Notes: generated by a model from the letters alone, not told the origin. Shown: positions 1-11,797, numbered from the stretch's first letter. The stretch: 64,000 bases of DNA from Leptodontidium sp. MPI-SDFR-AT-0119 (GCA_020726505.1 JAHLEZ010000022.1:1-64000), one strand, 5' to 3'. Numbers and translations are program-made.

Positions 1-429
1 AGTTGTTTTCAACACAGCAGAAAATGTCACCTCTACTTTGAGCTCCCCGACTGCCTCAGTTACCGCAAGCCCAACGGCCAATGAGACACCTGTCACCCCT
101 ATACGCCCCGTAGGGCTCCTCCGAACCCAAAACCGTCTACTATCAAGAATAAGAGTTCAGCGGTTATTGTGTATATTCCCTCGCCCCAGCTCCCTAAGAG
201 ACATACTTACTTTTTAGTCACGCCCTTACGGAATTCCAGCCCGCTTAGGTCCCCTACACTATTAATCTCGTTCTCCACTACAGCCAGCGAGATCACGATA
301 CTAAGGAGGAAACAGTAGTTAGAGAGGTCTAGGTCTACGTTTATTAGAGGTCTTACAGAGGATAATGGGATTGGGGGTTATAAATCCTTGTCTGTACAGT
401 ATGAAATAATGACAGGAAGTCGGTCATAA
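1..429 (+). pseudogene. 3' part of a RIP-damaged gene of unknown function (5' end outside window)
   Basis: Reading the plus strand in the frame of position 1 gives a protein-like sequence up to a TAA at 427-429. From about position 97 it is rich in Pro, Ser, Thr and Arg, with a hydrophobic stretch near 160-290. Inside it are a TGA at 82-84 and a TAG near 319, where CAG or TGG would be expected. No domain is recognised. The gene belongs to the same block as the following genes, which share the same decay pattern. The frame choice rests on uninterrupted coding character only. Confidence 0.35.
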
Positions 430-1027
430 TTAAATTAAATTCAGATTTGTGACAACACCTTCTTTAATTAGCTACTGTAATACATGCTTTGTTAGGACGA
501 TACACTACATTAATGTCGAAACCATCGCTACTACATGTTCCCAGATAGCGGGGGAAACTATAATAAGGAAGAGCTCGTCCTAATCGAGAGGTAGTCGAGG
601 GCGAGGAAGTGTAAGGCTATGTTAATAGGTGCAAGGCAGGACAAGAGTCAGTCCCTAGGTTAAGAAAATGTCTGATGACAAGAGATCCGTCATCCAGACC
701 GTATCATGGCCAATGACGAGAAAACTGTCACGCGGATGCGGCCTGGTTACTAGGCGAGTCAAGCCGGGGGGCAACGCGGCGCGGGGGTCCGTGCGCCATT
801 GTTTTAGCATACTAGTATACTAAAACATTTCCTACCGCAAAGTAAACACTCCCACTTCCGCATCCATCACACCACTTGGATTCTATTCCGCCACGAACTT
901 GACAATGTCTAACTCGAAGGGTCCTTATTGGGGCCAGTCATCGCCCGGCTCAGCCGCAAGCCCTATTCAATAACAGGCACCCAAGTCTATTCTAGTACTC
1001 GTTATAGATGTGAGTCCCTCTCTAACA
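430..1027. other. Intergenic region with palindrome 1 and a GC-rich box
   Basis: No reading frame is supported here. A GC-rich box at about 762-799 directly precedes the 28-bp palindrome at 800-827. The first plausible ATG of the next gene is at 1028. The layout is that of a promoter region, but no function is shown by the sequence alone. Confidence 0.5.
800..827. repeat. 28-bp palindrome, copy 1
   Basis: Arms TGTTTTAGCATAC and GTATACTAAAACA are inverted copies of each other around a two-base centre (TA). It lies about 200 bases before the coiled-coil gene. The left arm keeps GCATAC where other copies have GTATAC, the expected difference if GCA was mutated to GTA by RIP in the other copies. 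Confidence 0.85.
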
Positions 1028-2130
1028 ATGCCGGACGTCACAGCTAATAGGACCAAGCTGCAAACTATCGTCTATAAGATTGTCTCCAGGGGCTCCGAGA
1101 GTACAAAACTAAAACTGTTCCGAATCTTAGCTGAGGGTATATTCACTAGTTCTAACTGACTTCTTACTTCCTAACACGAGTATAGTCTACTTCTCTCGCA
1201 TTCTAGTACTATTAGAGGTTCACATAGATCGCGTGTTATGTATGTTATTACCCCGGTTATATTAGATCTCTACTAACTTTCTAGTCTCGGCAGACTATAA
1301 CAGAAGTATACTCGGAACTCCACGTACCCCCGCGCCCATCTACCGAGAGTGAAGTCGAATTCGGTTCGGATCATAGCTCGGCATTAGACATCAATTAGTC
1401 GGCCGTAAGTATACCGGGTTTTAGAATTAGAGAGGCGTGGCAAGGTTATACTTCAGTCGATAAGTACAAGGACAAATGTAGCGACGAGGGCATGAAATAC
1501 ACTTCGAGTCTTCAATCTTTTACTTTACTGCCTATTGTGACATAGTCTACCTTGATTCAGGGGTGTGCGATAAGACAGAAGTACTTGGTCGTAAGTAGGA
1601 AACTAATAGGAGTTAGAAAGTACGAGAAGGAGCTTAAGAGGAGAGGCAAAGCTTAAGTACTTAAGGTATAAGTGATATAACATTCCAATGAGATAGTGCA
1701 ATTGGCGACTGTTAAAGATCTTAAGAAATCCAGTTTAGTAAAGGAGAAGAAACGAAAGTCTATAATTTAAAAGAACACAAAGGAACTCGAGGCTCTCTTG
1801 AAATAGTAGACGAAAGTCTACGAGAAGCTGCAGGCTTAGTACGACAAAGCGAAAGAGGAAATAGAAAAGCAAAGCTAGGAAGCCTAGACTAAGGAAGAGC
1901 TTCTCTAAACTTTATAGGCGAGTATTGTTTCTAAGGAAGATTAAGAAAGTGAGTACCAAGGACAGCTCTAAGATGCCCGGAATCGCGCCAGTACTACATT
2001 GACAAAGTAAGAGCAAGCTAAACTCAAGACCACACATCTCGAGAAACGCATTAAAGAAGAAGAGCCTCGAGCAAAGAAAGCCAAGGTTTAGAGTACTAGT
2101 TTACTAAATGTTCTCGAATCACTTCCCTGA
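1028..2130 (+). pseudogene. RIP-damaged coiled-coil protein gene
   Basis: From about 1321 to the TGA at 2128-2130 one plus-strand frame reads as a Lys/Glu/Gln-rich helical protein. The last 170 codons (about 1621-2130) have the heptad-like pattern of a long coiled coil and end in a basic patch with KKAK. About 20 internal TAG or TAA codons sit where Gln is expected, and there is no internal TGA in this part. The likely start is ATG 1028. A candidate intron with a CTAAC branch and a TATAG acceptor lies at 1137-1185, but exon structure between 1136 and 1340 is unsure because two frames look coding. It follows palindrome 1. Function unknown; a structural or DNA-associated role is only a guess. 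Confidence 0.5.
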
Positions 2131-2621
2131 AGAAGATTACGACGTTTAAAGCTCTTCCTAAGAGGATTAGTACTAAGCAAAATATTAATCTTAGTAAGGT
2201 TAATCTTATAGCATCCCTCGTTAATTACAATGACAGAGAAATTGTCATCGCAGCTCACGTTGGAAAATCAGGTCTCAATGATAATAAATAGTCACGTATC
2301 TGCCCGAAGATTCGATTCATGTCTTCGCAAACTTGTGTGCTATTATGACAACATCTTACATAGTATTCTAACAGACCAAACGCCCCGTGAGCCCAAATGC
2401 GCTCCACTTTCTCACCTAATTTTCCCACTAAGGATAAACCCCAAAACCAATCACAACTTGATCCTAATATACACTATTAAGTCCACAGAATACTTTGGCT
2501 TCTTGGCATAATCCTGAAAACTCTCTTGAACTGATTAGATAAGTCCGCGATTGGAGATATCATTATATAAGACGAAGTCAGTACCGCTAGTTCTTGCAGT
2601 AGTATTAACTACCGTAACGAA
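2131..2621 (+). other. Gap between genes with a 93-codon open frame
   Basis: An open frame with its own ATG runs from 2230 to 2511. Its product has no recognised domain and no clear composition bias. It could be a small gene, an exon of a neighbour, or chance. No palindrome copy lies in this gap, unlike most gaps in this block. Confidence 0.3.
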
Positions 2622-3683
2622 ATGGCTGCTGTTTAGATTGAAGATCGCAGTAAAGCATACGTATCAGGTCTGGACCCAAATAACACTTCTATTTAGGCCT
2701 ACTTAGGGAAAGTCCAGGGTAACCGGCTCGAAGCTGCCAGGTTTCTGGGCGCCCGGGGCTTGGAAGTTCCGAATGGCGAGTGTCATAGGAGGCCGGTCTA
2801 GTACTACAGGCAGTTGATCTATATCGGGTCTCTCGTCTTTACAAAGCTCGCAGCGAGGGATAGTCTAGTTCGTATAGGCCTTAGTTTCTGTACGTATAGC
2901 CAAGAAGATTTGTAGCTGTTATTAGAATGTAGGGGCATTAGTAACTTAGTTGACGAGGTCGACGACGAGAAAGAGACCGTTCTGAACAAACTTAAAGGGT
3001 TAGTTCCCCTTAAGCCTCCACATCCACTGCCCATTGCCACAGTATCTATTTGCGACAAGCCAGGTTGTATTATATTAGGGGATACAGTGGGTAAGGTCCT
3101 CGAACACTATAGTGGCACTGTAGAATTTGCCGATTTTATAGTAGCTTAGATCCTTGAGGGCTAGCGTAGTCCTTAATACGTCCCGAAGATCTATTATGTC
3201 ATCTTGAGTGAGGGATGCCTAAGGCTTCTTAATAATCGCTATAGCTACGTGGGAAACCTTGCCGCGAGGAGTATTGTCGCGCACAAGGCGAGCGGTAACT
3301 TGATCTACTTGAGTTCTACTAGTATCAAGAAATAGTAGTAAGACGATAACGGAGTCCAAGGCACAGGAGTTACTCTTCCAGACAGGTCCTCGAACAAACC
3401 GATTGGCCTAGTCATGGGAAGTCCACTGCTGGGTACTATCGATGCGGTGAGAGCGTTCAAGAGGGATATTAAGGAAGCCGAGGACGGAGACGTTTTCTAA
3501 TCTAACACAAACGCGAGTCATAAATAAGCGACTAAAGTTGGCATCGCGTATAGTAGCGTCAGTGGCGGAGGAGATAATGTCGTCGTTCGATGCCTAGGTG
3601 AGGACGACGATATTTGGACTACTTGGGACGATTCCGTCTAGGAATTCTTAAAGGAGGCTGTTTGTAATTAGGAGATGTTATGA
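2622..3683 (+). pseudogene. RIP-damaged gene of unknown function, about 350 codons
   Basis: One plus-strand frame from ATG 2622 reads as a globular protein to a TGA at 3681-3683, with no frameshift. Internal stops are almost all TAG or TAA, for example three in a row near 3330, a run that probably was poly-Gln. It has alternating hydrophobic segments (for example FTKLAARDSLVRIGLSFC near 2840-2890 and SPLLGTIDAVRAF near 3422-3460) and acidic patches. No family is recognised. The gene ends 170 bases before palindrome 2. The opposite-strand open frame at 2819-3058 is its shadow. Confidence 0.5.
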
Positions 3684-3852
3684 GAGTAGATTAAGGGTCG
3701 GCTTACCAGTCGGGATAGTAGTTGAACTAACGGATTACGCTAAGAATCTCCGAAGTTAGGGTTTCGAGTTCCTCTATAGTGGTGTAATTATAGGAATATA
3801 GACTGGAGAGAGTTAGGGGTGTAGTCGAGGATCAGGATTAAAGGTGCGCGAA

Positions 3853-3880
3853 TGTTTTAGTATACTAGTATACTAAAACA
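3853..3880. repeat. 28-bp palindrome, copy 2 (perfect)
   Basis: Arms TGTTTTAGTATAC and GTATACTAAAACA are perfectly complementary around TA. This is the most symmetrical copy of the motif in the window. Confidence 0.9.
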
Positions 3881-3942
3881 TTAGTGGGGTTGCCATAGCA
3901 CTGAGCTTGCGGCGACGTCGCGCGGGGTGGCCCGGCAGCCGG

Positions 3943-3996
3943 GTTTTAGTATACTAATATGCTCAAATCGCGCACGGTCCACCGCGCACTAAAACA
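3943..3996. repeat. Palindrome copy 3, apparently split by a GC-rich segment
   Basis: A left arm GTTTTAGTATAC starts at 3943 and a degraded inner right arm follows. A further outer-arm end CACTAAAACA occurs at 3987-3996 after about 20 GC-rich bases. This may be an expanded or rearranged copy. Confidence 0.55.
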
Positions 3997-4019
3997 TAAA
4001 CAATTGTAAGTACCCCTCC

Positions 4020-4988
4020 TTTCCTCTAAACATCACTAACTTCATCAACAGTAACAGTAACGGCATTCACGATAGACTTAGGACTAAGCGGAATCCCAAT
4101 TATAGATCAACTACGAGCACGGGTAATTCTCCCTTCCCAGCTTTTATATTAGGCTCGCACTCATAATTCTAGCTTCTTAACGTAAGTCGGGAGTTACTCG
4201 CTGCGACCAAGGACGGAGCAGAGCTCTATCATCTCGTCTATAAAAGTAAGCTTCTTTCTCTGCTCGCTAGATATACTCTAACAAGGGTAGTTGTTTATCC
4301 CGAAGGACCCTAACCTTCTTCGACTAAATCCACGAGAACTAAGCCGGTCGCCCTAGTGAACGTCACCGCGGAACCGAAACCCAGCACATCGTCTATTACG
4401 GCCCCAACCGCTCGTCCAAAAGCCAAACCTAAGACTACACCGTCGGCAGGCCCTAAGCTGTCAACGCCCGAAACACAAGCTCCCAAGACTAAGCCTAAGC
4501 CGATCCCTCAACCCTCCTCTCAACCCTCGTCCCAGTCCCTCCCCGCCCTTAAAGAAAGTACACTAAAGAGGACCTCGGTTGTCCCTGTCTACCTATCGAC
4601 CCCTACCCAAAAGCTAAACTTTCCGTTCAAGGGCGCCACTCCAGACTCGAGCCCTCCCCCGGCCTCTAATAGTAAGTCGCACCTCTGTTAATAGGGCTCG
4701 TATACTAACGATCTGACAATAGAATCCCTACTAGACCAACTGATGCCTATCGGTTCGTTCAAGCCTTCTAGCGTATACACCCCGACTAAGCCACAAACCT
4801 ATACCTCTCCTTCTAAGAAGCACTCCTTGTCAGGAGACAAGAAGGAGTCGGCATCTAAGAAGCAGAAGTAGAAGTTAGATAATAAGGCGCTTGGAGCTCC
4901 GATTCCTATAGGTTTAGTGAAGACAATAGATACGAAGTAAGCAAAGAAGAAGACCTCGTAGAGAGGGGCCCGGCCGCATATATAGTAG
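4020..4988 (+). pseudogene. RIP-damaged gene for a Pro/Ser/Lys-rich, probably disordered protein
   Basis: The frame is followed from about 4020 to tandem TAG codons at 4983-4988. The middle section 4356-4691 is open and very rich in Pro, Lys, Ser and Thr, with repeated PKPKP-like and PSSQ-like stretches. The tail has basic clusters such as KKQK and AKKKT. Internal stops are TAA or TAG. No ATG is visible at the 5' end; an original ATG may have become ATA. Low complexity of this kind suggests a disordered linker or nucleic-acid-binding protein, but no family is recognised. Confidence 0.4.
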
Positions 4989-5394
4989 AATATTATGATT
5001 CGATGAAGTAATAATATAATTTTGAAGCAAGGCTCGTAGTAATATATTGTGTATCACACATTAAACATGACCGTGATTGTGTCATCGCGAGCACGACGAC
5101 AGCTCTTCTCTCAAAATACTCGCGGTAATAATAATCTTGTTATGGCGGCATTATATGTCGACCTATCTAATGCGGATTATAAGACTCACAAGGAGGGGTA
5201 GTAATAAATCCATGTCTACTATGATATTGCCGAAATTAGTCGCACAAGTAAGATAACGCCGGTTTAGTAACAAGCTCCTTCTTAATAACACGCTTTTTGC
5301 GTAACAACACGCTCTTCCCTATAACACGCCAGCATATTTTTAGCGCCCCGCAACACTCACAACAAAACATACCCCGCAATATCTATAATAAAAC
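4989..5394. other. Intergenic stretch without a supported feature
   Basis: No reading frame or palindrome copy is seen. A short series of similar units around AACACGCT lies near 5281-5340 just before the next gene. Confidence 0.35.
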
Positions 5395-7198
5395 ATGTCC
5401 TACTCGCCCTCTCCCTCTTATTCCTAAGAATATTTCTAGCAACCCACTATAAAATACGTCCCGCCGATATCATCCTACAAGGCAGCGCCCTCACAGGGGA
5501 ATACCAATCCGTACGCCCCTCCCCCCTTTCCTTAGACGCGGTACTAACAGACGCAGCTCCTCCAGCAAATTATATACTACTTGATCCTCGAACTATCGAA
5601 CACCCGGCCAGAGAAGATCTCTCGTATCCAAGATGCCTTTCGATCGCTCGCAGAAACCCTACAGACATCCTCGACGCCGTCCTTGCCTCCACAATTAGAA
5701 CCGTCCGCTCGAGAGCCTCTCCCCACGCTCTAACCGCCAATGTACTACTAACCAACTCCAGTCCGGGCTCTCCCTAGTACATTTACAGCATTCCCTCTAC
5801 CTTACTAGGACCGAATCCCCTTGCCTTCTGCGACTGTACCTTCTCCTAATATGTCCTCTACGACCCTCGCCACCTCACCCCTCACCTCTTCGAACCACCT
5901 TTCTCCAACGCTCGCCCCTCTAAACCTCCCCTCCTTAGACATCCCTTTTACGAATCCCCCCTCCTCGAATCTGCCGTCCTTGAATCTGCCGTCGTCGAAT
6001 CCCCCCTCGTTGAATCTGCCGTCCTTGAATCTGCCGTCGTCGAATCCCCCCTCGTCGAATCTGCCGTCCTTGAATCCCCCCTTGTCGAACCTTACTTCTT
6101 CGAATATACTATCTTCAAACGAACCTCGAGCAAGTCCTTCTCCAGAACTACCTTCTACATTAGACTCCGCGGAATAGCGCCCTTCGAAACGGAGAAAGGT
6201 ATCTAATAAGCCAGGAGCTAGTGCAAGATCGACGTCAAGTCCTTAACCGGCCACTATATAATAACGAAGCCAAAGCTTGGACTTAGAAGTAGTAAACGTT
6301 TTCTAGCACGAGCTACAGTAATTAACAATTAAAGGAAAAAGAAACAACTCCGCTGTATTATATAACGTCACCTTAGTACAAATTACGTTCCTTAAAGAGT
6401 TCTTCTTTGAAAACACTTTCGGAGTAGCCTGTTAAACGCGAATCGTTAAGCTTCTGGATGAGATCATCGAATTTGACAAGGCTAAGGCGTCAGTGGCAGT
6501 TCTTGTAGTAGAGAAGGCGTCTAAGTAGAGCTCGATGCCTAAGATGCAAACCTTCTTCTCGTTATACGCCAAGGTCGAGACTAAGGTCACAAAAGAGGAG
6601 ATGACGGTTGAAATTACTAATACGATACGTGGATTTGAGTTGTACGAAAGCTACATACATCTGCGGACGAAAGTAACAAGACCGGACGGGGTAGAGTTAC
6701 GAGACTTCCTCCGGGCAGCAGGTTACGAAACTAAACAAGGAGTCGACATTCGCAGTTGTGTCCTAGAATACCTGGCCACTTAGTTGAAGTTGACGAAGGA
6801 ACAACTAAGTAGTTAGTTGCAGATGTACTATAGGATCTACACACTAGTACAGCAGTTTGGGAAGGGTATCGTAGTACTTCTTCTGAAGGGTACTGCCAGC
6901 CAGTAAGTAGCTTCCTTGGCCCCTACTGGTTGCAGTTCTAACGGCTTTTAGAATTTATAAGCTCGGGACTTAGAAAACGGAGAAAATCACTAAGGTACTC
7001 TTCGACGCCTTCCCTGAAGCAGTTAGTGTTTACTCGGCCGCAGAATGCTTAATTCCCTACGTCATGAGAGACGTAGGTGCTACCCTCTCTTCTCTTTAAG
7101 CACTACGAGGGGCTTGTAAACTAAACCTCTCTTTACTTCAAACCCTCGACTTTCTATGAGAGACAGAGAAAGTTACGAGCGAAGCCTCTTCTCCTTAA
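5395..7198 (+). pseudogene. RIP-damaged two-exon gene with Pro/Ser/Asn repeats and a globular C-terminal half
   Basis: ATG 5395 opens a frame read to 6902. It starts with a Tyr/Ser/Pro/Gln-rich segment, passes a short tandem region at about 5940-6120 built on five-residue units like NLPSL and NPPSS, and continues into a globular part (6340-6900). An intron at 6903-6951 (49 bases) has donor GTAAGT, branch TTCTAAC and acceptor TTTTAG, and joins the frame correctly to a second exon ending at TAA 7196-7198. About fifteen internal TAA or TAG codons and one TGA (near 7157) break it. The conserved intron shows a once-functional eukaryotic gene. No family is recognised. Confidence 0.5.
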
Positions 7199-7548
7199 TG
7201 ACATTTGTACTTGACTTACATCATTTGCTATTACTTGCTATTAATTATTGCTTTGAGGGAGGATAATTATTGCCTAGGGCTGTACATAAATGAATTACGC
7301 TTAGCTATATATTATGATTATAAATATATAAAACTAATTTCCTATAAGTGCAGGGGTTTTTATAGTAAGGACCGTTTTCAGCGGTCGCCTAGTAAACAAA
7401 ACTGATCCTTAGGGTTTTAGTATACTAGTATGCTTAAATATTAACTAAACCACCTTTGTTATTTCTCTCTCAGCTCTTCATTTCTTTATGCCTCAATACA
7501 TGCTCTGCCTATCCGAACCTTCACCGTACAGCACTAGTTACTTATTCG
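7199..7548. other. Intergenic region with palindrome 4
   Basis: An AT-rich stretch (7205-7405) without convincing coding character precedes palindrome 4 at 7414. The ATG of the next large gene is at 7549. Confidence 0.4.
7414..7440. repeat. 28-bp palindrome, copy 4 (degenerate right arm)
   Basis: Left arm GTTTTAGTATAC is intact; the right arm reads GTATGCTTAAA. It lies about 110 bases before the ATG of the large repeat-containing gene. Confidence 0.8.
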
Positions 7549-10500
7549 ATGGCAAAAGCTTCGCCGAAACCAGGGAGGGTGCGTAGAAGGCCACGAGCAT
7601 CGCCGACTACCTCTCGAAGTCAATCAACTAGAGGGCGTGGAAGGCCGCGTGCTTCACTGGGCCAGTCTACAGCTAGGAGCCAATCGAGAAGTAATGTCGC
7701 AGGGCTAATGGATCGTTTTATTACTGTATGAATTATTTAAACTAAAGCCGCTTCTACTAATTCGTAATAGAACTCTCCACATGGCTCCTTCACAACTTTA
7801 TCGGCCGCTTCTTGCGCTACTTCTCCTCCACTAGAACCCGATACATCCAGTACTCCTCGACCGACTCCTAGACTCCCTACTGCAAATTTCTCGACGCCAA
7901 GGCAGAGTCGCAAGCATAAGGAGGATTCAGATACTTCGAAGTTATCAAGCTTTGGGTTTACTCTAGTATAGTCACTTTTATCGACCACGGGAAATAATCT
8001 AGAGATCTCATCCAATACGGATTCTAGTTTTGTTACTATCCATTCTCTCTTACTAGATACAAGCCGTAGTCCAGGGATCTCATCTAATGCGGATTCTGGT
8101 TTTACTACTATTCATTCTCTCTTACCAGATATAAGCCGCAGTCTAGGGATCTCATCTAATGCGGATTCTGGCTTTACTATTATCCATTTTCTCTTACCAG
8201 ATATAAGCCATAGTCTAGGGATCTCATCCAATCCAGATTCTGGCTTTGCTTCTATCTATTCTCTCCTGCCAGATGTAAGCCGCAGTACAGGGATCTTATC
8301 TAATGGGGATTCTGGCTTTGTAACCATTTATTCTCTCCTACCGGATACAAAAAGCAGTCCTAGAATAGCGTCAATTACACAATCTAAGCCTACTCTCTTA
8401 TCTCCATCACCTCTAAACCTAAACAATAATCCTACGATCACATCAATTACACGTTCTAAATCTCCTCACTTATCTTTATCCCCTCCGAACGTAAACAACA
8501 ATCCTCGAGTATCGCCGGTGACAACCTTTAGCCCCGCTCTAATATAAACCCTTTTCTTAGACAAGAGGAGTAGTCCAGGAATCTTGTCTAACCTAAACTC
8601 ACGCTTTACAACTATACGACCTCTTTTATTAGAGTCAGGACATCACTCTTCTAGCGACCTAGTCGATTTATCCCCAAATACCTAATACTTTACTTCTCAA
8701 GGAACAAAACCCTCGTCGTTGAAATTATTTAGTATAAAAGAGGGCAGTTCTATAAGCCCTTCGGAAAGAAAAGGTCGATCAGTCTATCGTAGGGAGCTAG
8801 ACTAGAAGATGGGAGGGTTTAGGAAAAGGCTCTCGCAGTTGCCAGAGACTGAGGCAAGATCAGGTCAAGGCACCGCTCAAGATGAGGATATAAAGATGTC
8901 ATCGCCTACAGTACCGCCCGCGGATTCCGACGATAATATTCTAGATATTCTTAATAATAACGAAGCCCTCGATTCTATAGGCGAGCCTATGGATCTCTTC
9001 GACGAGCAAGGAGGCCCATTACCACGAGAAGATCAAGACTTAGAACTCCCGGACCTTATTAATTAATACGAGTTACCGGACTAACCTAACGATGTTTATT
9101 ATTTAACATCGACCCTCTTAAGAATGATTCAGGGAGGGATTCTAGAGTGTAGTGAAAGGCAATATGAGCTGAATGCCATGCGCTATGAGCGTAGAGCTAA
9201 TAGCAATCACTACACTCTGGACGCCACGTATAAGGCAGTCTACTAGTTTCTAAAAATAACTACCAGGCTTAAGAATACGCTTTTTCGTAGTAATTAAGGG
9301 GCAAGTAAGAAGCTCTTTGTCTCACCGGCTTCACATGTCGAAGAGCTCATAACAGGAATAACGGACGCGTCGTCACTAGCGAAGAACATTTGTCTTAAGT
9401 TAAAAGAAGTCGCGCAAACATTCATTTCAATAAATAGCGATATCGACAGCATAGGGGCTTTGCCAATATCTCTCGCAGTTATTCGATACGAGTTCTTTTA
9501 CTGTCTATTATACTAGTACGTGCGGGGGATTACAAGTGATGTCAAGATCGAGCGAACGTTTATATATCTATACGACAAATTCACCCGTGAATTAAGGGAG
9601 GCAACAGTGCAACTTCGACATATTCCACACTTATACATCGGTAGTATTATGGGTATCTATGATTTTGCCGTTTATGTGTTCTTCCCTAACCTCTATAATC
9701 CAGATAGTACTTGGACTAAGGGGTTAACGAATAAACAATTGGCTCACTTCTCTGATCATGTTATAATAAAGAGTATTTTCGCCCAGGCTCATGATGTAAT
9801 CACTCAGCATATGCCACCTACTTAGCTTATTGCTCAGTTGAACGCTGGAGCAAAGGCAAGCGAGACACAGTCTAGAAAAGAGGATTCGAAAACGAAGCAG
9901 CACCGAACTTACCCAATCTAAGCGAAATATCTCGAAGCAATTTAGACAACAATCCTAAACATCACATCTAGGGACGGTTTTGAGGACTTCGCTAACCCTT
10001 TTCTATATATCACGGGCAAAGGACACAAGTTACAGTTCTAAGGTCAGGAATCTTTCCCAGCGGTTATTGTAAACTATTATAATAAGTTAGATACTATGTT
10101 CAATTAGGAGTTCTTACCACACGAAGATCTCTTTATTGATGTCGCAATCGAAATCTGCCCTAACGCTCTTACTACAAGTGGGAACGATCATAAGGAAGCT
10201 CAGGTCTACTTATAGAAGCGATATTACTTAGAGAAACTTCTAAAGAACTTATACCCCGAAGGGCCCTCAGGCGTAACGGAGTACTATAACGTTAAGTTCT
10301 TGGCCGAGGCGTGTAATATAACGCACAAACCAGCCAAAGGTTCTTAGATTTATAAAGCTAGATTGAGGTACTTGCAGTATTATGTAGTTGAGAAGGAAAT
10401 CTACGACGCAGGAATAGTCTATCCCTTTAGTAACCCCAGCCTTTTAAAGCTTTGTCTTAATTAGGTCACTTAGTTCTCTACTGCCTTAGATAAGAAACTT

Positions 10501-11769
10501 ACGGGAAAGAAGGAGCGAGCGACGATCGAGAATAGTTACACGAATAGTAAGACACGATTTATAACTAGTTATAAGGCGGCTCGTGGCCGGGTAAAGTCAC
10601 TCCGGCTAGAGGCTTAACTACTCAGTACTGTTCTCTTGGTCTATTTTAATAAGATCCGGACGAAGGCGATCGAGGACCGGGAAGATGTTACGTTCCGCTA
10701 ATAGTCACAAACCCCGCCTTTCGTATAAGCGATTGCGTCTCCGCGGTACTGCGACTTTGTGGTGAGTAATATTAAGAAGTTTTGTAAGTTGTTTAAGGCA
10801 GTTACCGTAACCGCCCCAAGTGACGGGATTAACAAAGGTCAGAGTTACTTACTTTACGCCCTCCTAAAATGCCTGTAACACTTCTTTACTTAAGGGGCGT
10901 TACATAAGGTGGGAACCCTTTAGTATGACCAACACTAAGGGCAAGATGGGACTTTGCGCCGTAGGTTAGGATTCGAGTCGACCTTAACTCAGACGGGCTA
11001 CGCCTGGTTCCTGCCGGTCGTTGATTAGGCGCGCCTTAAGATACGGGAGGATATCCAGCCCAATTTTTTAATAGTATCCGGAAATGTCTTAGGGCTCGAT
11101 TAGAAGACACGCGAAGTAAGGCGAGCTGCCTAGGAGCTTAATAATGTCCTAAAGCTACTCCCAGAGGCCGTGGGGCACCTACACCTAGAGAAGGTCTTGA
11201 ATTTATTAAATCATTTGTGTTTCCGGAGGTATCGACAAGTTGTCCTCTAGGCACTAATAAAGGAAGGGAATTTAGAACAACTAGAGATGCGGAGTAAGAT
11301 CGAAGATAACGATATCACCTTCTGTTACAACGACTTAGCATAATACTTTCAGGCTCCTTTACATCTGTGTATTTCTAACAAGACAAAGATTAAAGATCCG
11401 CGGATGATGTTCGATTGTTTATAGTTATCTAGTCTGGGTTATAATCGTAAACATTTCAATGACAAGTAGTACCGAGTGATGTATCAAAAGGTAGATACCG
11501 CTCTGAACTCGCACCTAGAGATTCGGAAGGAATAGTAACACAACTTCTTCGTTGACTTCTTCTTATTCCATTAGATAATTCCGCTGCCGGATGGAAATGG
11601 GACTTTAATCTCGACGGCAAAGGACACTGGCAGGCGGATTTAGTGGTCGGTGGTATAGGACGGCTCATCCCAGTGGGGGAAGGGTGTATACAGGCCGAGG
11701 AGCATCCCACGGTACCCTGCCGAGCTCTTTATGTCAAAAGAGCGAATACTTAGGAGTGTACAGACATAA
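7549..11769 (+). pseudogene. Large RIP-damaged gene (about 1,390 codons) with basic N-terminus and 24-residue repeats
   Basis: ATG 7549 starts a basic region rich in Arg, Ser, Pro and Gly, with GRGRPRAS-type patches that could bind DNA. An intron at 7726-7770 (45 bases, donor GTATGA, branch TACTAAT, acceptor TAATAG) keeps the frame. Then come about nine 24-residue repeats (7997-8640), an acidic segment (8880-9060) and a long, mostly helical C-terminal part to TAA 11767-11769. From 8809 to the end the frame holds 34 internal stops, all TAA or TAG, no TGA and no frameshift. Some CAG, CAA and TGG codons survive. No family is recognised. It is the largest gene of the block and could carry a main enzymatic or structural function, but nothing shows which. 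Confidence 0.55.
7997..8640 (+). repeat. 72-bp in-frame tandem repeats (nine 24-codon units)
   Basis: Units of exactly 72 bases are clear from 7997 to about 8356 (five copies, core ISSNADSGF then SLLPDISRS). They continue as diverged 24-codon units to about 8640. The conserved period in codons shows that the repeats belong to the encoded protein. Confidence 0.75.
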
Positions 11770-11772
11770 GGG

Positions 11773-11797
11773 GTTTCAGTATACTAGTATGTTAAAA
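11773..11797. repeat. 28-bp palindrome, copy 5
   Basis: It reads GTTTCAGTATAC with right arm GTATGTTAAAA. It begins four bases after the stop of the large plus-strand gene, between two convergent genes, so it cannot be only a promoter element. Confidence 0.75.

Larger units (their letters stand above)
3684..4019. other. Intergenic region with palindrome 2, a split palindrome 3 and a GC-rich box
   Basis: The perfect palindrome at 3853-3880 is followed by a GC-rich stretch (3911-3942). A half-site then starts at 3943, and after another GC-rich stretch the outer end CACTAAAACA of a right arm appears at 3987-3996. The region separates two plus-strand genes. Confidence 0.5.

Noticed and set aside
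7737..8015. Minus-strand 92-residue frame
   Set aside because: It lies opposite the continuous plus-strand frame of the large repeat-containing gene.
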